From NCBI GenBank assembly GCA_038874075.1, contig JAVZDD010000003.1, positions 1-64,000 of the forward strand: DNA of 64,000 bases. Direction: 5' to 3'. Shown piece after piece: positions 6,831 to 21,800 of the stretch. Position 1 is the first letter of the stretch. Every line of letters begins with the position of its first letter. This DNA comes from Jingweiarchaeum tengchongense (GTDB taxonomy: Archaea; Nanobdellota; Nanobdellia; Jingweiarchaeales; Jingweiarchaeaceae). The notes beneath the pieces were generated by a model. It saw only the letters and a program-made list of their open reading frames with translations, did no database searches and had not been told where the DNA came from. Made by a program: the position numbers and the translations under genes.

Positions 6831-9800
6831 GTATAATCTCCTACCAGTGAACAGTAAGAATACAAGCGCAATAAGTGCGTATGTGAGAATTGATGTTGCT
6901 AAGTAAGATAATATTTTTATTGGGAGTGGGGTTTCAACAACCTTGAACGTTGCCAAGCTACTTGCAATTTTTGTGTCATAGTGAGCAATTGCCTCGATTA
7001 CGTACACACCAGGCTTTGCCTCACTTGGGATCCTTTCCTCTTTAGATACATCCAACGAATTTTCCACAGCTAATGTTTCCTCTCTTGCAACGATTAATTT
7101 CTTTGTCTGTACTTCTCTTATTGTATAGTTAAGCCAAACATCTACCTTCTTTGTTAATCCCAAGTTGTAAAGCGATATTGCAAATTTCACTTTTTCACCA
7201 GGATCTATTTCTGGTGTTAATATTTTGAGTTGCACATCAAGGAGCGCTTCTTTCTCTGGTATGACTTTCAATGTTGTTGCAACCCTTCTTTGTTCATTTC
7301 CAGCTGCAACAATAATTTCACCATCATATATACCGATTTGTGTAGAAGGTAATGTATAGTACTTGAATTTGATTGTTCTCGTTGATTTTCCTGGTAAAGT
7401 GAATGCAGGATTTTCAATCTGGATGTACTGCCATATATTACCTTCAACAGAAACAGTGACACTGATTGGATTTGGTTGGTTATTTGTTAGATCCAATGAG
7501 ACGATTTCAAATTCTCCTGGTTTTAATTCCACAGTAATTGAATTCTTTGATAACATTGTTGGCGCTGGAGTTATTTGTTCTAATGGTATCGTTGGTGCAC
7601 CACCAACACCACCCACCCCACCTGCCCCCCCAGCTCCTGCGCCCGCTGTAAAGTTTGCAGGTATGCATGCCTTTGTTTCTTCTTGATAAGTTGGTTTGTT
7701 TTTAGTTGTATTGCAATTGTTTAAATCAGTCCATTCCAAACAAGTTCTATTTTGTTGGAAGTTGATACATTCTGACCAGTTTGACCATGAACTGCACACC
7801 CAATTCTCAACACATACTTGTGGTGGAGGAGGTGGAGGTGGAGCTCCACCACCCCCTCCACCTCCAATTAATGGGCAATCAGAAGCGCAATTTAACGATG
7901 ATTCACCATACTCTAATTCACATTCAAAGTTACCACAAACATATTCAGCCAATGCATATGCTCTTCCCTGGATGGAAGTTTCATTTGACCAGACGATTTC
8001 ATTTAATGTATCAAGATGTGACCATCTTCTATACCATCCACTATAACACTTTAGATTTCCAAAATCCCAATCATCACACCTGTACACACCCAAATTATTT
8101 ATACTCGTAATGTTCATTTTATCATTTGAATAATTAAATGCAATCATTACATTACTATAATTTAATGTTGTATTAATCGAAAATCCTCTTAATGAGCCAG
8201 TACCAATGTTCTTTGCAGGTATATAACCAACTTTTACTGGATCAATGACGCTGTTAAAGATTGGCACCAAGAATAACTTGTAAGAAGCATTGAACATGTT
8301 TCCCTTCACGTCATAATTTCTTGCTGTTATTTCTTGTGAATAAATACCCGTTGTCGCATTTGATTCAAATTCATAAATCAAGCTGTCAGTACCCGCCCTA
8401 TACAATTGGAATAACACGTAAATTGGTGGCTTCGATGCAGACTCCTCATTCAACGCAGTACCATTAAACCAAATTGGGCTGACCACATCAAAGTAAGTGG
8501 TTGTTGTGTTACAATTTCCAGTATAATCGCAACACCTTATTACAGCATTATAGTCTCCAACTAAATTTGTACCCGTGAAGTTATATCCAAATATGTAACT
8601 ATCTGCCATCACACCCATCAATATCATTGGCATATTTGTATAAATTGTACCATTTGGTAATGTCACATTTAACATTGAGTTTTTAATCCCACCCATATCA
8701 GTTGCATTCACAATAATCAGAACAGTTTCAGAAGCATTTACCTTATCTGGAATCGATGATGCTGTTAAAATTGGAGGTATTGTATCATTATATATGATTG
8801 CCTTTCTCTCTTTGTCAAAGTATGTGATGTTCTCAGTTAAGTAATCTACACTTACATTCAAATCATAACCACGATTTAATGTTAGATTTGGTGCTTGTAT
8901 TCTCACAATCCAATAAGAATCTGACCAGCTATATGCAATGCTTGTGATGTTAGCTGTTGTATATTCATTTTCATAATTTAGAATTATCTTCCAATTCAAT
9001 TCAGAACCACTCGTGATTGGTAAGTTTGCATATGTTACATTTACATGAAGTTCAAGTGTATCATTTGGCATTACATTTATAAATGGATTTGTTTCAATTG
9101 GTGAAATGATGCTTACGGCATACGGATGCACAGTCAGATTTATTGTCGTATTCCTAGTTTGTGGATAAGCCGATGCATTCGACGTAATTAGATATTGTGT
9201 GAAATTTGTTTTGGAATTAACGGTCGGGACCGAGTAATTCACGCGCACAACACCACTTTCATTGAATGCAAGATAAAGCATAGTTGTGTTTGTACTTATA
9301 TAGCTCCCATTTACACTTACATTCAATCTAAGTCTTGAACTACCAAGATTATTTATTACAACATTACCAACCGTACCATTCGTTCCTTGTATTACATTCT
9401 TACTGATGAATACTGGAACGTGCTCCCACCAAAGTGGAACTGAAATGTTGAGCATAAATACTTCATATGCTTCAAGTGCACTTACATTGATTAATGCTTG
9501 GTAAATGCCATGCGTATAGTTCGGTGGTACTGTTATTGTTACATTCACTTCTACTCCTTCACCAACGTTTAATGCTTCGATGAAATCCGGATCGAAAGTA
9601 ATATTAAAGTCATTACATGGAATTCCAGATTTACATGTAAATGTGATGTTATGTAATGGTAGATTTCCAGTTGAATTCACATGGAATGTTGTTGAATTCG
9701 TTAGACCGATTATCGTTAAATTCACTACATTTTCAAGTACGTCAAGAATTGGATATTGTGTTATTTCAAATAATATTGTTGTTTTGTTTTCCCCCATGCT

Positions 9801-12800
9801 TCCGTTTATATTTAACCATACGAGCGTAATGTTTACTGTGTAATTACCGACCCCTTCTCCAGCAGGTACGATGATGTTTGTGATATTTGTTACGGAAGTA
9901 TTTTTCAGTACTTCACCATATTTAAACGAACTTGGCTGCGAACTCCAATTTTCTGGGACTTGGATGCTCATGTTCACATAATAACCTCTTGCGTGACCAA
10001 TATTTTTTATCGTCACATTTATTGGTACCGTCTTGTTTTGATGCACGTCCATATCAGGTATAATTACATGTGTCACATTCGGTGAAATCATAAAGCTTGT
10101 GTTATCTATCACAAAGAATTCCATTTGAGATGTACATCCAAGTACATTTTCAGTATCATTGGCACAGACGATTAACTTATATTCACCCGTTAAATTTGGT
10201 GAATAAACAATTGAATAATTTGAATTATTTGCATTCAAGTACACTTTTTCAGTTTCATTATCCGGTCTTGTAATATTTGTCCAAACATGACTAACACCAA
10301 GATTATCAGTCACAATTGCACTTATTGTTACATTCTCATAACCTTTCTCAACATTTATTGGAGTGATTGTCACATTTTGTATTATAGGTTCAGGATTCGT
10401 TACATTTAACCACATTGTTGAGAATTTCTGTACTTTATCCTCAGTCTCTTCGAATACAATCTGTAATTGATAAATTCCCCTTATTGCATTTATTGCTGCT
10501 GAATAGTTCACTTCAACATCTCTGGTCGTTTGTTTCTCAACGCTTAAGTAGTCCGGAGTTACAATTGTAATGAAACCAGTGAATTGTGTACCATTACCAA
10601 CCCTACTCACATTATACCACATTTTCACATTTCCAATGTTCGTCACATTTATTCTTGAAAGTGTTCCACTGGTATTTACCGGTACTTTAATCATGCCAAC
10701 ATTTTCAGGATAAACACTCCAATTCTTATCCAATGGCACTGTTAAATTTAGAGCCTTAAGATTAGATCCAGCATTGCTCGCATTTGCATTTATGTAAGTC
10801 CAATAAAATCCGGGTGATTGTCCAAGAGGTACGCTAACTGTAACTAGTGATGTGAGATTCTCTCCTGTTGCTAGGAAACCATAACCAGAAGGTACGAACG
10901 TGATCATACAGGTTGGACAGCCAGTTGACATGTTACCACCAACAGTATCTATGTTTATGTCTCTCAAGTAATCGTTGCCAAGCGATTGAATGGTTAGATT
11001 TTTTTGTGATGAATTACCATGCCATATTGTGAAATTTAATCCTTCGTAAATATTGATCACTGGGTTCGATGCAACACGGAGCATCGTATAGTTTTGAGTT
11101 CCATTATAAGATTTATCAGGATTCATCCACGTCGCATTTGTATAAACATAAATCGTTGAAGGTGGGGTCCCATTTTTTACCGTAACTAATACATACCAAA
11201 GACAACTGTTGTTTACACTCACATTTCCACAGTCAGTTGATGTTGTATTAAACGATGTATATCCGCTTGTCTCAATTATATTAAGTGTAGTATAATAAGT
11301 GGGTGTGGGTCCAAGATTTGTAAAGTTTATCTTCAATGGGAATGAATAGCTATCTATGATCGTGATGTTTGGAATCATCACTTCTCTCACTTGCTCTATT
11401 TTAGCATTTGTTTTTCCCCAAACATAGAAATATCCTGCGAATGTGCTATTAACATTACTTTCAGGAGATTCATCTTGTGCATATATTGTTACATTGTGTT
11501 CACCATGCAGGTAAGGATAATAATATACTCTGTAATTTCCAATTCTTCTTGGATGACTTCCTAGATAATTCATCGTTTTGTTTTCATAACTTCCATTTGG
11601 TAGACCAATCACAACCCAAACTTTATCATATGCAATCCCATAGTTATCCCAAACACTTGCATTTATCATTACTTGGTCTTTGTTTGCCTCTATTTCAATT
11701 GTTGGCTGAATTAGTGTGTTGTTTATTATTGGCGCTTCCTCATCCTTTATCCATGCATCAACACTACTTTCAGCAGTACCAGCATCATAGAATTTTGCTG
11801 GATCATTTGTGATATTACACTTGAATGTAATGTTACCTTTTTCAGGAGGCGTCCAATTATATTCAACAGTTCCATCACTACTTGTGTTGAATGTTCCGAT
11901 ATAATTTATTTCGTATGGAGTGAAATTGTACCACATTTTTAGTGTGTAGTTTGGTATTCCTTCCAATGAATCAGCATCTTCAACTTTGCACTTTAATGTT
12001 ATATTATATGGATAAGGTAATATCTGCCCTGGATTTGGATACAGTAATACAACATTTGCAATTCCATTTATTGTGATCCATCTTACATCCGTACCAGTAT
12101 CATAATAAATTTTAGTTGCTTTTACTGTGATATTCTGATATCCTGGTATTGCATTTACTGGTTGCCAGGTCGTTGATGTTCCTGTACCAATCAAATTGTT
12201 GAACTGGTCAAACCATTCTACAGTTGCAGATATTGGATTTCCATTTTCATCTTTTAGATTTGCTTGGAGTGGTATTGTACTTGCTTTGTTCCAGCTTGAA
12301 TTTTCTGCAGGCTGCGTTATTGTTATATTTAGTCTTCCCCTCACTGTAATACTGGTAGAATGGGTCGTTGATGGTTCCATACCAGTTTTTGTTGAATTTA
12401 TATAGATTGTGTAAGTACCTGGTAAAGTAGCATCATCCGGATTATAAATTATTGAACACCAACCTTGCGCATTTGTTGTACAATTGTCAAATAAATCAGT
12501 AGTATTATAGAACCAAACACTTGCATTTTCAGCATCTCCAATATTTGCATCCCTTACATGTACACTTATGTTACTTGCATACGGTAAAAAGCTATTGTTT
12601 CTATAAATTGTTGAATTATCAACCAGGATTTGATCTATAATTAAAGGTCTATTGATTATTATTGTTGTGTTCTTTGAATTTTGTGAGGATACGTAGTAAA
12701 AGTTTTCTGTGAAGTTTGTAATATTACATAAAATTAAGTAATTACCTGAACTTTCATTTGTAGTATCCCATGTCCAAATGGCATTTCCAAATGCATCTGT

Positions 12801-15800
12801 CATTTCACTTGCTTTGAATACATTATCCTTGTAGAAACTCACATTGTAGTTTGAAATGTTTTCTTGTGTGTGCAAATCTTTCACATTACACGTCACATCC
12901 ACCATCGTTCCAGCTAAGAAATTTGTACCATTTGCAGGCGTAATGTTAGCTACATAACTCCATCCATAAACAAATAAAGTCACGTTACTTGAGCCATTCA
13001 AATAATTTGTTCTGCTTGCGATTGATTTAATGATTGTTTTATTTATTTTATACATAGAAGGTACTTGCCATGTAGTATTGTAACCTGTTGCCAATAAAAT
13101 ATCGCTTTCATTGTACCAAGAAACCGTGGAATCATCTACTGTTAAGTTACACTCATCTTTTACGCTTGAATTGAACTGTACATAATCAAGTCTTTTCACA
13201 TTCGTGTTGTTTGATGGGCTCGAAATATTTACGATCAACTGTCCTCTCACATTGAAATTTCCATTGCTACTGTTCACAATTTGATAACATGCATCGATTG
13301 CTCCACCTTTCCAATATTGTTGACCAACGGTTGAGTTACAATCGGGTGTGTAATAGACAGTACACAAACTATCTGATGTCGTTGTGCAACTTAAATTGTA
13401 ATCAAATTGAGAACCATCTCTTGTGAACCATATCGTTCCATTTACTCCAGCACCCACGTACATATTCCTGTCAGTGTCTTTAATCTTTATTCTAAACGAT
13501 TGAGTACTTCCCCTCTGAACAGTTGTTCCATCACCATATGTCCTTTCGACAGTTGCATTGTCTCTTTCTATTGTAAAGTTTAAAACAATCGTCTCATTCG
13601 TATAGCCCCAAACATCGGTTGCATTGAATTTATATTGGTTTTGTCCAATTTCAGCACATGAGAAATTCGTCGTGAACACCACTTCTGTGCCAACACCACT
13701 GGCATTCTTTGAATCGATGTATGTCCAATTTCCATCTGTCAACATCTTTCTCCAAAGTGTGATATTTACAATGTTTTGGTCATAATCAGTCAAGTAAACC
13801 TTGAACGTGAACGTCTCCCCCCACCCACCAGATCCAGGCAGTACGGATGGATTACTTAATACAGGCTTCGTTGCTAGGAAGAATGCATTCTCTTTAAATG
13901 TGTAATTAACTGGATAGTAACTCTTTGTCACGTTCACACTTATATTGTACCAACCATATGAAGGCAAGTTGGCAGAGTTTATTGTACAATTGTAAACTCC
14001 ATTTCCTTCATAATAGACTGGTGTACAAGTGTCCTCAAAAGCACCTTGTTTATATTTTATCAATACATTTGCTCCACTGACCCCACCACATTCATCACTT
14101 AAGTTTACTTTGATCGTTATGTTATCAATACCTTTAAGATAAGATTCACCATTGGGTTGTATGATAAAAGGTAAAAAGTGTGACCAAATGTGAACGAGAA
14201 ATTCACTTGAGTTTTTATCCTTGAAATAATCATTATTTACTGTTCCAGCCTTCCATTTTTGTGTTCCAACATTGTACTCACACCCAGGATCAAAATAATA
14301 AATTACAATACCGCTCGAATCTGTGATATTTAGTGTACCACTATCATAATTAATACCATCATATGTAACCCAGAACTTAACATTCTGCGAAGGAATCAAA
14401 GTTTCATTTTTATCATCATCATAAATTTGAACTTTTAGCAATGAATACTCATTTGTATCTCTCCAAACTGTTGTGTTATTTCCACTTAAATGTTCAATCC
14501 TAACATCATCTTTCTCAACCGTAAAGTTCTTTGTATCAGATGAATTATCATAATTCCTTGTATCGATTCCATAAAAGTAATATTCCCATTCTCCTTGCTG
14601 CGCACCACTGAAACCTTTATATGTAAGCACAACTGTTTGATTTATTGGACTTATAATAATTGTTTCATTCGCCTTCGTGAAGCTTGGATCTCCAATTTTT
14701 CTGATCCAGACACTCACCGTAACATTGTCTAAGTCTTCATCCGTCACATTCACCTTGAACGTGAACGTCTCCCCCCATCCACCAATTTCAGGTGTAACAC
14801 TCTGATTTGTGAAAACTGGTTTTGTTTCAATAAAGAACGCATTTGATTTTACTGTTACGTTCGAGTTATAATAAGTCTTATTTGACATCATCGTCGCATT
14901 GTACCATCTTGCAGGTTTACCACCACTGTTCCAATCACAACCATAATATCCTGAACCAAGTTCGAATACAGGCGTACATGAAAATACATTTAAATTTTCG
15001 TTTGTTACATTCAAACTAACATTTGCATTTTCTATACCTACCAAACAATCATCTTTAACTTCTCCTCTTAATTGAACTGTACTTCCTCTGAGATAATTGC
15101 CACCAGTTGGCTGCGTTATTGTACCAAAGAGCGTCCCAATAACAGTCAAATTATATTCTGTGGTGTTTGTTTGAATGTAACATTCATCCATCAATCCAAC
15201 CTTCCATTTTTGCGTTCCTACTTCATATTTCACAGGTGCACACGTTGGATCAAAGTTATAATTTAAATAACCTGAACTGTTTGTTTGGTTGAAATTACCA
15301 CTATCATACTCACTACCATCTTTTGTTATCCATATCGTTCCATTTACTCCGCTTGGTACATAAGATTTTGATGAATTGTCATATATTCTAACACTGAGGA
15401 GGAGTGTGTTAGTTGAAGTCCTGTTTACGAAACCATTATTTCCAGTTATGTAATATATTGTAACCGTATCTCTGGTCACATTTGGCTCATTGAACACAGA
15501 TGTGTTGAATGCATTCCCAGGCGTACCATCATCAATCTCAAATTTAAAGTAATTCTGACCGATCCAGGAACAATCAAAATCACTCACATTTATTACACAT
15601 CTACCAACACCGTTACTTAGATAGGTAGAACCCTTGTAGTACCAAGTGTTGTTATCCTTTGAAACATACAGCTTACATGTTACATTATCATTTTGGAGAT
15701 CATCTATATCCACTCCATAACTGAATATATCTCCCCATCCTGCTGTACTTGGAGTAACAGAGATGTTTCCGAAATTTGGAGGCGTATTCACAAGGAAGAA

Positions 15801-18800
15801 CCAATCATCGTAAGTGGTGGAATTATCATGATAATTTGAAGAGTAGGTTGAATTTAATCTAACATCCCAATACCCACCTTCTTTGAATGAAGAGTTCCAA
15901 TTGCAATAATATGTTCCATTTGTCAAATTATTTACAGGTGTACAACTCTCCCACACACCAGATGGAGATCTCAATTCAATGCTAACTTGTGCATTTGGTA
16001 ATGCACCCTCATCTTCGCAATCAGTTAATAAGTTGAATGTTATATTCACGATTTCTCCAACTGCAAATGTTTGGTTGAATATTGGTTTAGTTAAATTATT
16101 TTTTAATTGTCCAATAACATTCAATGAAAAGCTGGAAGAATTACTGTCTTTATAGCAAGCATCATTTCTTACTCCACCTTTCCAATTCTGCACACCAACG
16201 AAATAGCTACAATTCGGATCGAAATAGTAGTTAATGTAACCACTTGAATTTGTGATTAGACTTGCACCGTGATCCCAAGCAGAACCATCTAAAGTCACAT
16301 AAATTGTGCTGTTTATATTTGCTCCAACATATTGTTCATTATCAGTATCATATATCCTAAGAATTAGTGTAGTGTTTGAATTTCCTTCCCTATCAACATA
16401 AGAGCCAGTTCCATACACATATTGCGAAACAGTGTTATCTTTCTCTATTGTGAATGTGTTTGTGATATTTGCTTTGTAATTCTTTGTATCACTTGCATTG
16501 ATCATAAAACTTCTTATACCAATGTTACTGCAACTGAAAGAATGACCGAAAAAGTTGATTTGGGTTGGATTATTACAAGAATAACAAGTGGTTGAATTTA
16601 ATAATTCCCAATTTCCAGTTAAATTAACCCACAAATAAACATTTACATCATTAGCATCTAGGTCTTGAACTGTAGCAGAGAATGTCCAATTTTCTCCCCA
16701 TCCACCAACCGAACTTCCTTGTTCAGAAGTTGCATAAGCATTTGATAGTGTTGGCCTAGTAGCCAAGTAATATGCATCTACTCTTTTCAATACATAAGAT
16801 GGGTCATAATACTGTTTACTTGCATTCATTGTTATATTGTAATAACCTAATGGTCTTCCTGAATGTGCAACTCCAGGAATTGTGCAATTGTACCATCCAT
16901 TTCCCTCGTCATAGACAGGAGAACATGAATAAATCGTTTCTCCTTTTTCTGAATTAAATTCGATAGTTACACCAGATAATAAACCACATTCATCTGACGC
17001 ATTTCCGCGTATTAAAATTGGGTCAATCCCTCTCAAATAACTTCCTCCATTTGGAACAGAAAGATTTACTTGTATTGGGATCGTTGTAATGTTAATATTG
17101 AAAACACTTGAATTCGTGTCTTTGTACCATTCATTACCCACGATTCCAGCCTTCCATTTCTGTGGCCCAATTTCGTACTTTGGACCACTACACTTTGGAG
17201 CAAAGTTTGTGAAATTGAGATAACCACTATTATCTGTAACCGGTGAAAACACATCATAATAATTATTAAAATCAGTTGTTATCCAAAATTTACCCGACAC
17301 CCCACTTCCCAAATAAACATTTTTATCTATATCCTTTACTCTTACAGTTAGATATGTACTACCTGTGGTCCTATTCACAATGGAATTATTACCAAACACA
17401 TATTCAATGACCACATCATCCTTCTCGACTGTAAAGTTCTTTGTTATAGTTTCATCACTCCAATTATCATCTTCAGTTACATTGAACTTGTATTCCCATT
17501 CTCCAATTGCAGTACCATCTATAAATGTCTTTACAAATGTGACTGTTTGATTTATACCAGAAACAGACGAATTAACACCACTTGGACTTGATCCCCAATC
17601 TTCTCCTTTTCTTCTCAACCAGAAGTTCACAGTCAATACATCCAAGTCTTCATCCGTCACATTCACCTTGAACGTGAACGTCTCCCCCCACCCACCAATT
17701 TCAGGTGTGACAGATGGAGCTTCTAGAATTGGTGCTGTCTCAACCCAGAATGCATCTATCTTCGTTGTTGTGTTTGTGTGGTAGTATGCTTTACTTGAAT
17801 TCATCGTAATGTTCCAGTATCGTACTGCATAGCCACTTGTATTAAATGTACAATTATATGAACCATTCAGTTCATCGTTTACTGGTGAACAAGAGTAATT
17901 TGTGCTCCCTTTATTTAGTATGAAGCTTACATTGGCCTGAGAAATTGGAATTGAACATTCATCCACAAGATTGGCCATTATTGTTACATTGCTCCCTCTC
18001 AAGTATTCCTCACCATTTGGATTATTTATTGAATTTTGTAAATAGCCAATCAAAGTTAAATTATAATCAGTTGAATTTACTTCAACATAGCAAGCATCAT
18101 TTCTTACTCCACCCTTCCATTTCTGCACACCAACGGAATAGCTACAGTTTGGCATGAAATTGTAATTTAGATAACCAGTCGAATTGCTTTGCAAGTTAGT
18201 TCCACTATCAAAATTGTTATTGTCAAATGTAATCCAAATTGTTGCATTTACACCACTTGGATAACTATCATTTTCAATATCCTTTATTCTGAGTATCAGA
18301 TTTCCATTGCCATATGTTCTATTTATTTCTGTACTATCTCCATAAACATGTAGCAATTCAACATTTGATCTAGTAATATTTGGACCCTGAGATATTCCAA
18401 ATATCTCACTTGTGTTTATTGTATTGAAAGTATCATTAACAACAAAATAGAAGCTTGCATTGCTTTTATCTGCACAAGTAAAATCATGCACACTAACAGT
18501 ACATGTACCTGGCGTGGCTATCGTTGAAGAACCTTTGTACACAAAACTACTTATTGTCTTTACATAAAGCTTACATGTAACCGTATCATTTTCTGGATCA
18601 GTTATGTTTATACTATAATTATAAATCCTTGACCATCCACCCAAACTTGGACTTACAATTGGTTCTGATACATTTGGAGCAAGATTGTTCAAGAAAAACC
18701 AATCATAATACACGGTCGAATTCGGATTGAATGTACTCTTACTTGAATTCAATCTAATTGACCAATAACCTTCTTCCTTTCCTGTCGAATTCCAAGTACA

Positions 18801-21800
18801 ATTGTACCATCCATTCCCCTCGTCATAAACAGGTGTACAACTCTCCCATACACCAGATGGAGATCTCAATTCTATTGTATAGCTAGCGGCATTTATTACT
18901 GGATTCTCATCTTCTCTATACTCAGAGCAATCACTCAATGTAGTGAAATTTATTGGAATTAAATTTGTAACATTAAAGTTTTGTTGATAATATGGATATG
19001 TTAAATTATTTTTGAGTTGACCAATGACAGTAATTGTTGAGGATGCATTTACACCAAATTCAACAAATCTATAGTCATTAAAAACGCCAGCCCTCCAATT
19101 CTGTGATCCAACAGAATAACTACAATTCGGATCGAAATAATAATGCGCAATACCTGTTGAATTTGTTTGGTTAATAAATCCACTATCAAAACTGTTTGGA
19201 TCACTTGCATTCGTTGTTACCCAGAAGCTTACATTCACTCCTTCATAAAGGTCAATCCCAGCATCCAAATCTCTCACTTTTACCCTTAATATCCCCTTTG
19301 CGCTTCCCTCTCTATTTACTGAAGAATCTGATGTTTGTAACAGACTATCAACTTCATCCTCTTTTATCACAAAATTACTCACAATACTTTCATTCGTGTT
19401 GTTATAACCATCTGTAGCATTAAATTTGAAATATCTTGTTCCTATATTGTTAGGTAAGAATCTGTGACCAACAAAATTAATTTGCTGCGTTCCTCCAGTA
19501 GCAGTTATAATCGTTGAATTTAATAATTCCCAATTTCCAGTTAAATTAACCCACAAATAAACATTTACGTTGTCACCCGCATCCTTATCCCTGAAACTAA
19601 CACTGAATGTCCAGCTTTCATTCCAACCACCATCGCTTGTACCTTCTGATGAAAATGTTGAGTAACTTGGATTACTTAACTCAGGTTGAGAAACAACTTT
19701 GAATGCATCCACATATGTGATTGTTTGTGAAGCATTGTAATACTGTTTTGTTGCATTTATTGTGATATTGTAGTTACCTAGACTCCAAGTATCATCTAAA
19801 TTGAAAGTACATTTATAAGTACCATTTTGTTCGTCTATTGCTGGTGTGCATGAACCATAAACTATACCTGATTGTTCTGCATAAATATTCACACTAGCAC
19901 CCGTTAACAACCTGCATTCATCAGAAACATTTGCATAAACTACAATGCTATCATAATTCACAGGCCCTCTTCTATACTTTTCATTTGATCTTGGAGAAAT
20001 CAAATCGACATTTAACGATATCGTGGTAACGTTGAAGTAAAATGTCGTTGAGTTCTTATCTTCCAAATCACTTTGCCCAGCCAATCCAGCCTTCCATTTC
20101 TGTGGCCCAACCTCAAAATCACACTTGTCTCCCCTAGCATATAGATTGAATGTGTAGTTTGCAATTCCACCAGAAGCAGTTATTGCATCACCAATCTTGG
20201 TAAATGTATTTGGATAAGATAAATTCTTTGTTGAATAGAAATCTATTGTTCTACCATTGACTTGCGTATTTCTGTCGATATCTGTTAAATTAACAACGAA
20301 GTAAATCGTGGAAGAGGGATCAGACCTATTTATCACAGAATTGTTACCTTCTATATGTGTAATTGTAACATTATCTTTTTCAATGAAGAAATTCTGTGGT
20401 ACGGTTTCATTCACATTTTCCTCGAAATCAACAGACGTTTCACTCACATTAAATTTAAACATTCTCCAGCTATTTGCCAACGCAGATGAGAAGGCAGGCG
20501 ATGGTATCACAAATGTCACGGTTATATTTATTCCTGAAACGCTTGTATTACTTGCTTTTAATTCCCATGCGCCACCTGTGGATGTATTCGTGTAAAGTCT
20601 AACGGTCAATACATCCAAGTCTTCATCCGTCACATTCACCTTGAACGTGAACGTCTCCCCCCACCCACCAGATCCAGGCATAACACTCGGTGCAAATAAG
20701 AATGGTTTTGTTTCTACAAAGAATCTGTTATTGTAAATTGTTGTATTGCTATTATAGTTTGTTGCATTTGAAGTGAAGTTAATATTGTACCATCTTGCAG
20801 GCATCGAAGAAGTATTGAAAGTGCAATTGTAATATCCATTACTTTCATTCAGAATTGGAGTACAATAAAACTGCTGGCCCGTATCAACATGAATTGATGT
20901 GAAATTCACAACTGCGTTTGTAATATCAATGCCACATTCATCCGACACGTTTCCTTTTATCGTGATGTTACTTCCTCTCTGATACTTTTCACCATTCGGT
21001 TGAGATAGATTTACTAAAAGACTACCAATTATATTTAGTGTGAAATTACTACTCGTATTTGCATTTTGATAACTTTCATCATTTGCCACCCCACCAATCC
21101 AATATTGCTTACCAACGCCGTAACTACAATTTGGATTGAAGTAGGCAATTGCATAGCCAGATTCGTTCGTCTCACTCAAATTACTTAAAATATAATTATT
21201 ACCATCGTTTGTTACCCAAAAGCTTACACTTACACCAGATTGTACGTAACTATTGTTCTCGGTATCAAACACTCGCAAAATAAGTGTTGTTATGTTACCA
21301 GTGAATAAATCACTTCTATTTACAAAACTATTATTGCCCTGAATATAAGATACATTTACAATCGATTTTGTTAAATTTGGCGCATTTGTCGGAGTAGTGT
21401 TATAATAATTATTCTGCTCAGCGTCTCTGATTTCCCATTTAAACCAATTATTCGTTCCAATGTTTGAATAATTGAAACCTTGATAAATGACTTCACATCT
21501 TGCTTGTGTAGGAGTACCAGGGCTACCATTTACTTGATACGATCCAATAAACAACCACGTATTTTGGTTGTCTTTGCTTATGTACAAAGAACAAGTTACA
21601 TTATCCCCTTCTTTATCATAAATATCAATTGTATAATTGAATTTCCTGCTCCACCCCAATGTTCTCCCAGCTAGATCTTCCCATCCACCCGTAGTGTAGT
21701 TATAAATCCATACTGTTTCATTTCCACTTGTTGTGTTTAAATTCTCTAACCAGAACCAATCATAATACACGGTCGAATTCGGATTGAATGTACTCTTACT

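Noticed and set aside
7363..8110. Gly/Pro-rich open frames on the plus strand
   Set aside because: They come from the near-palindromic Gly/Pro hinge of the giant gene read backwards; no start signal or domain supports them.
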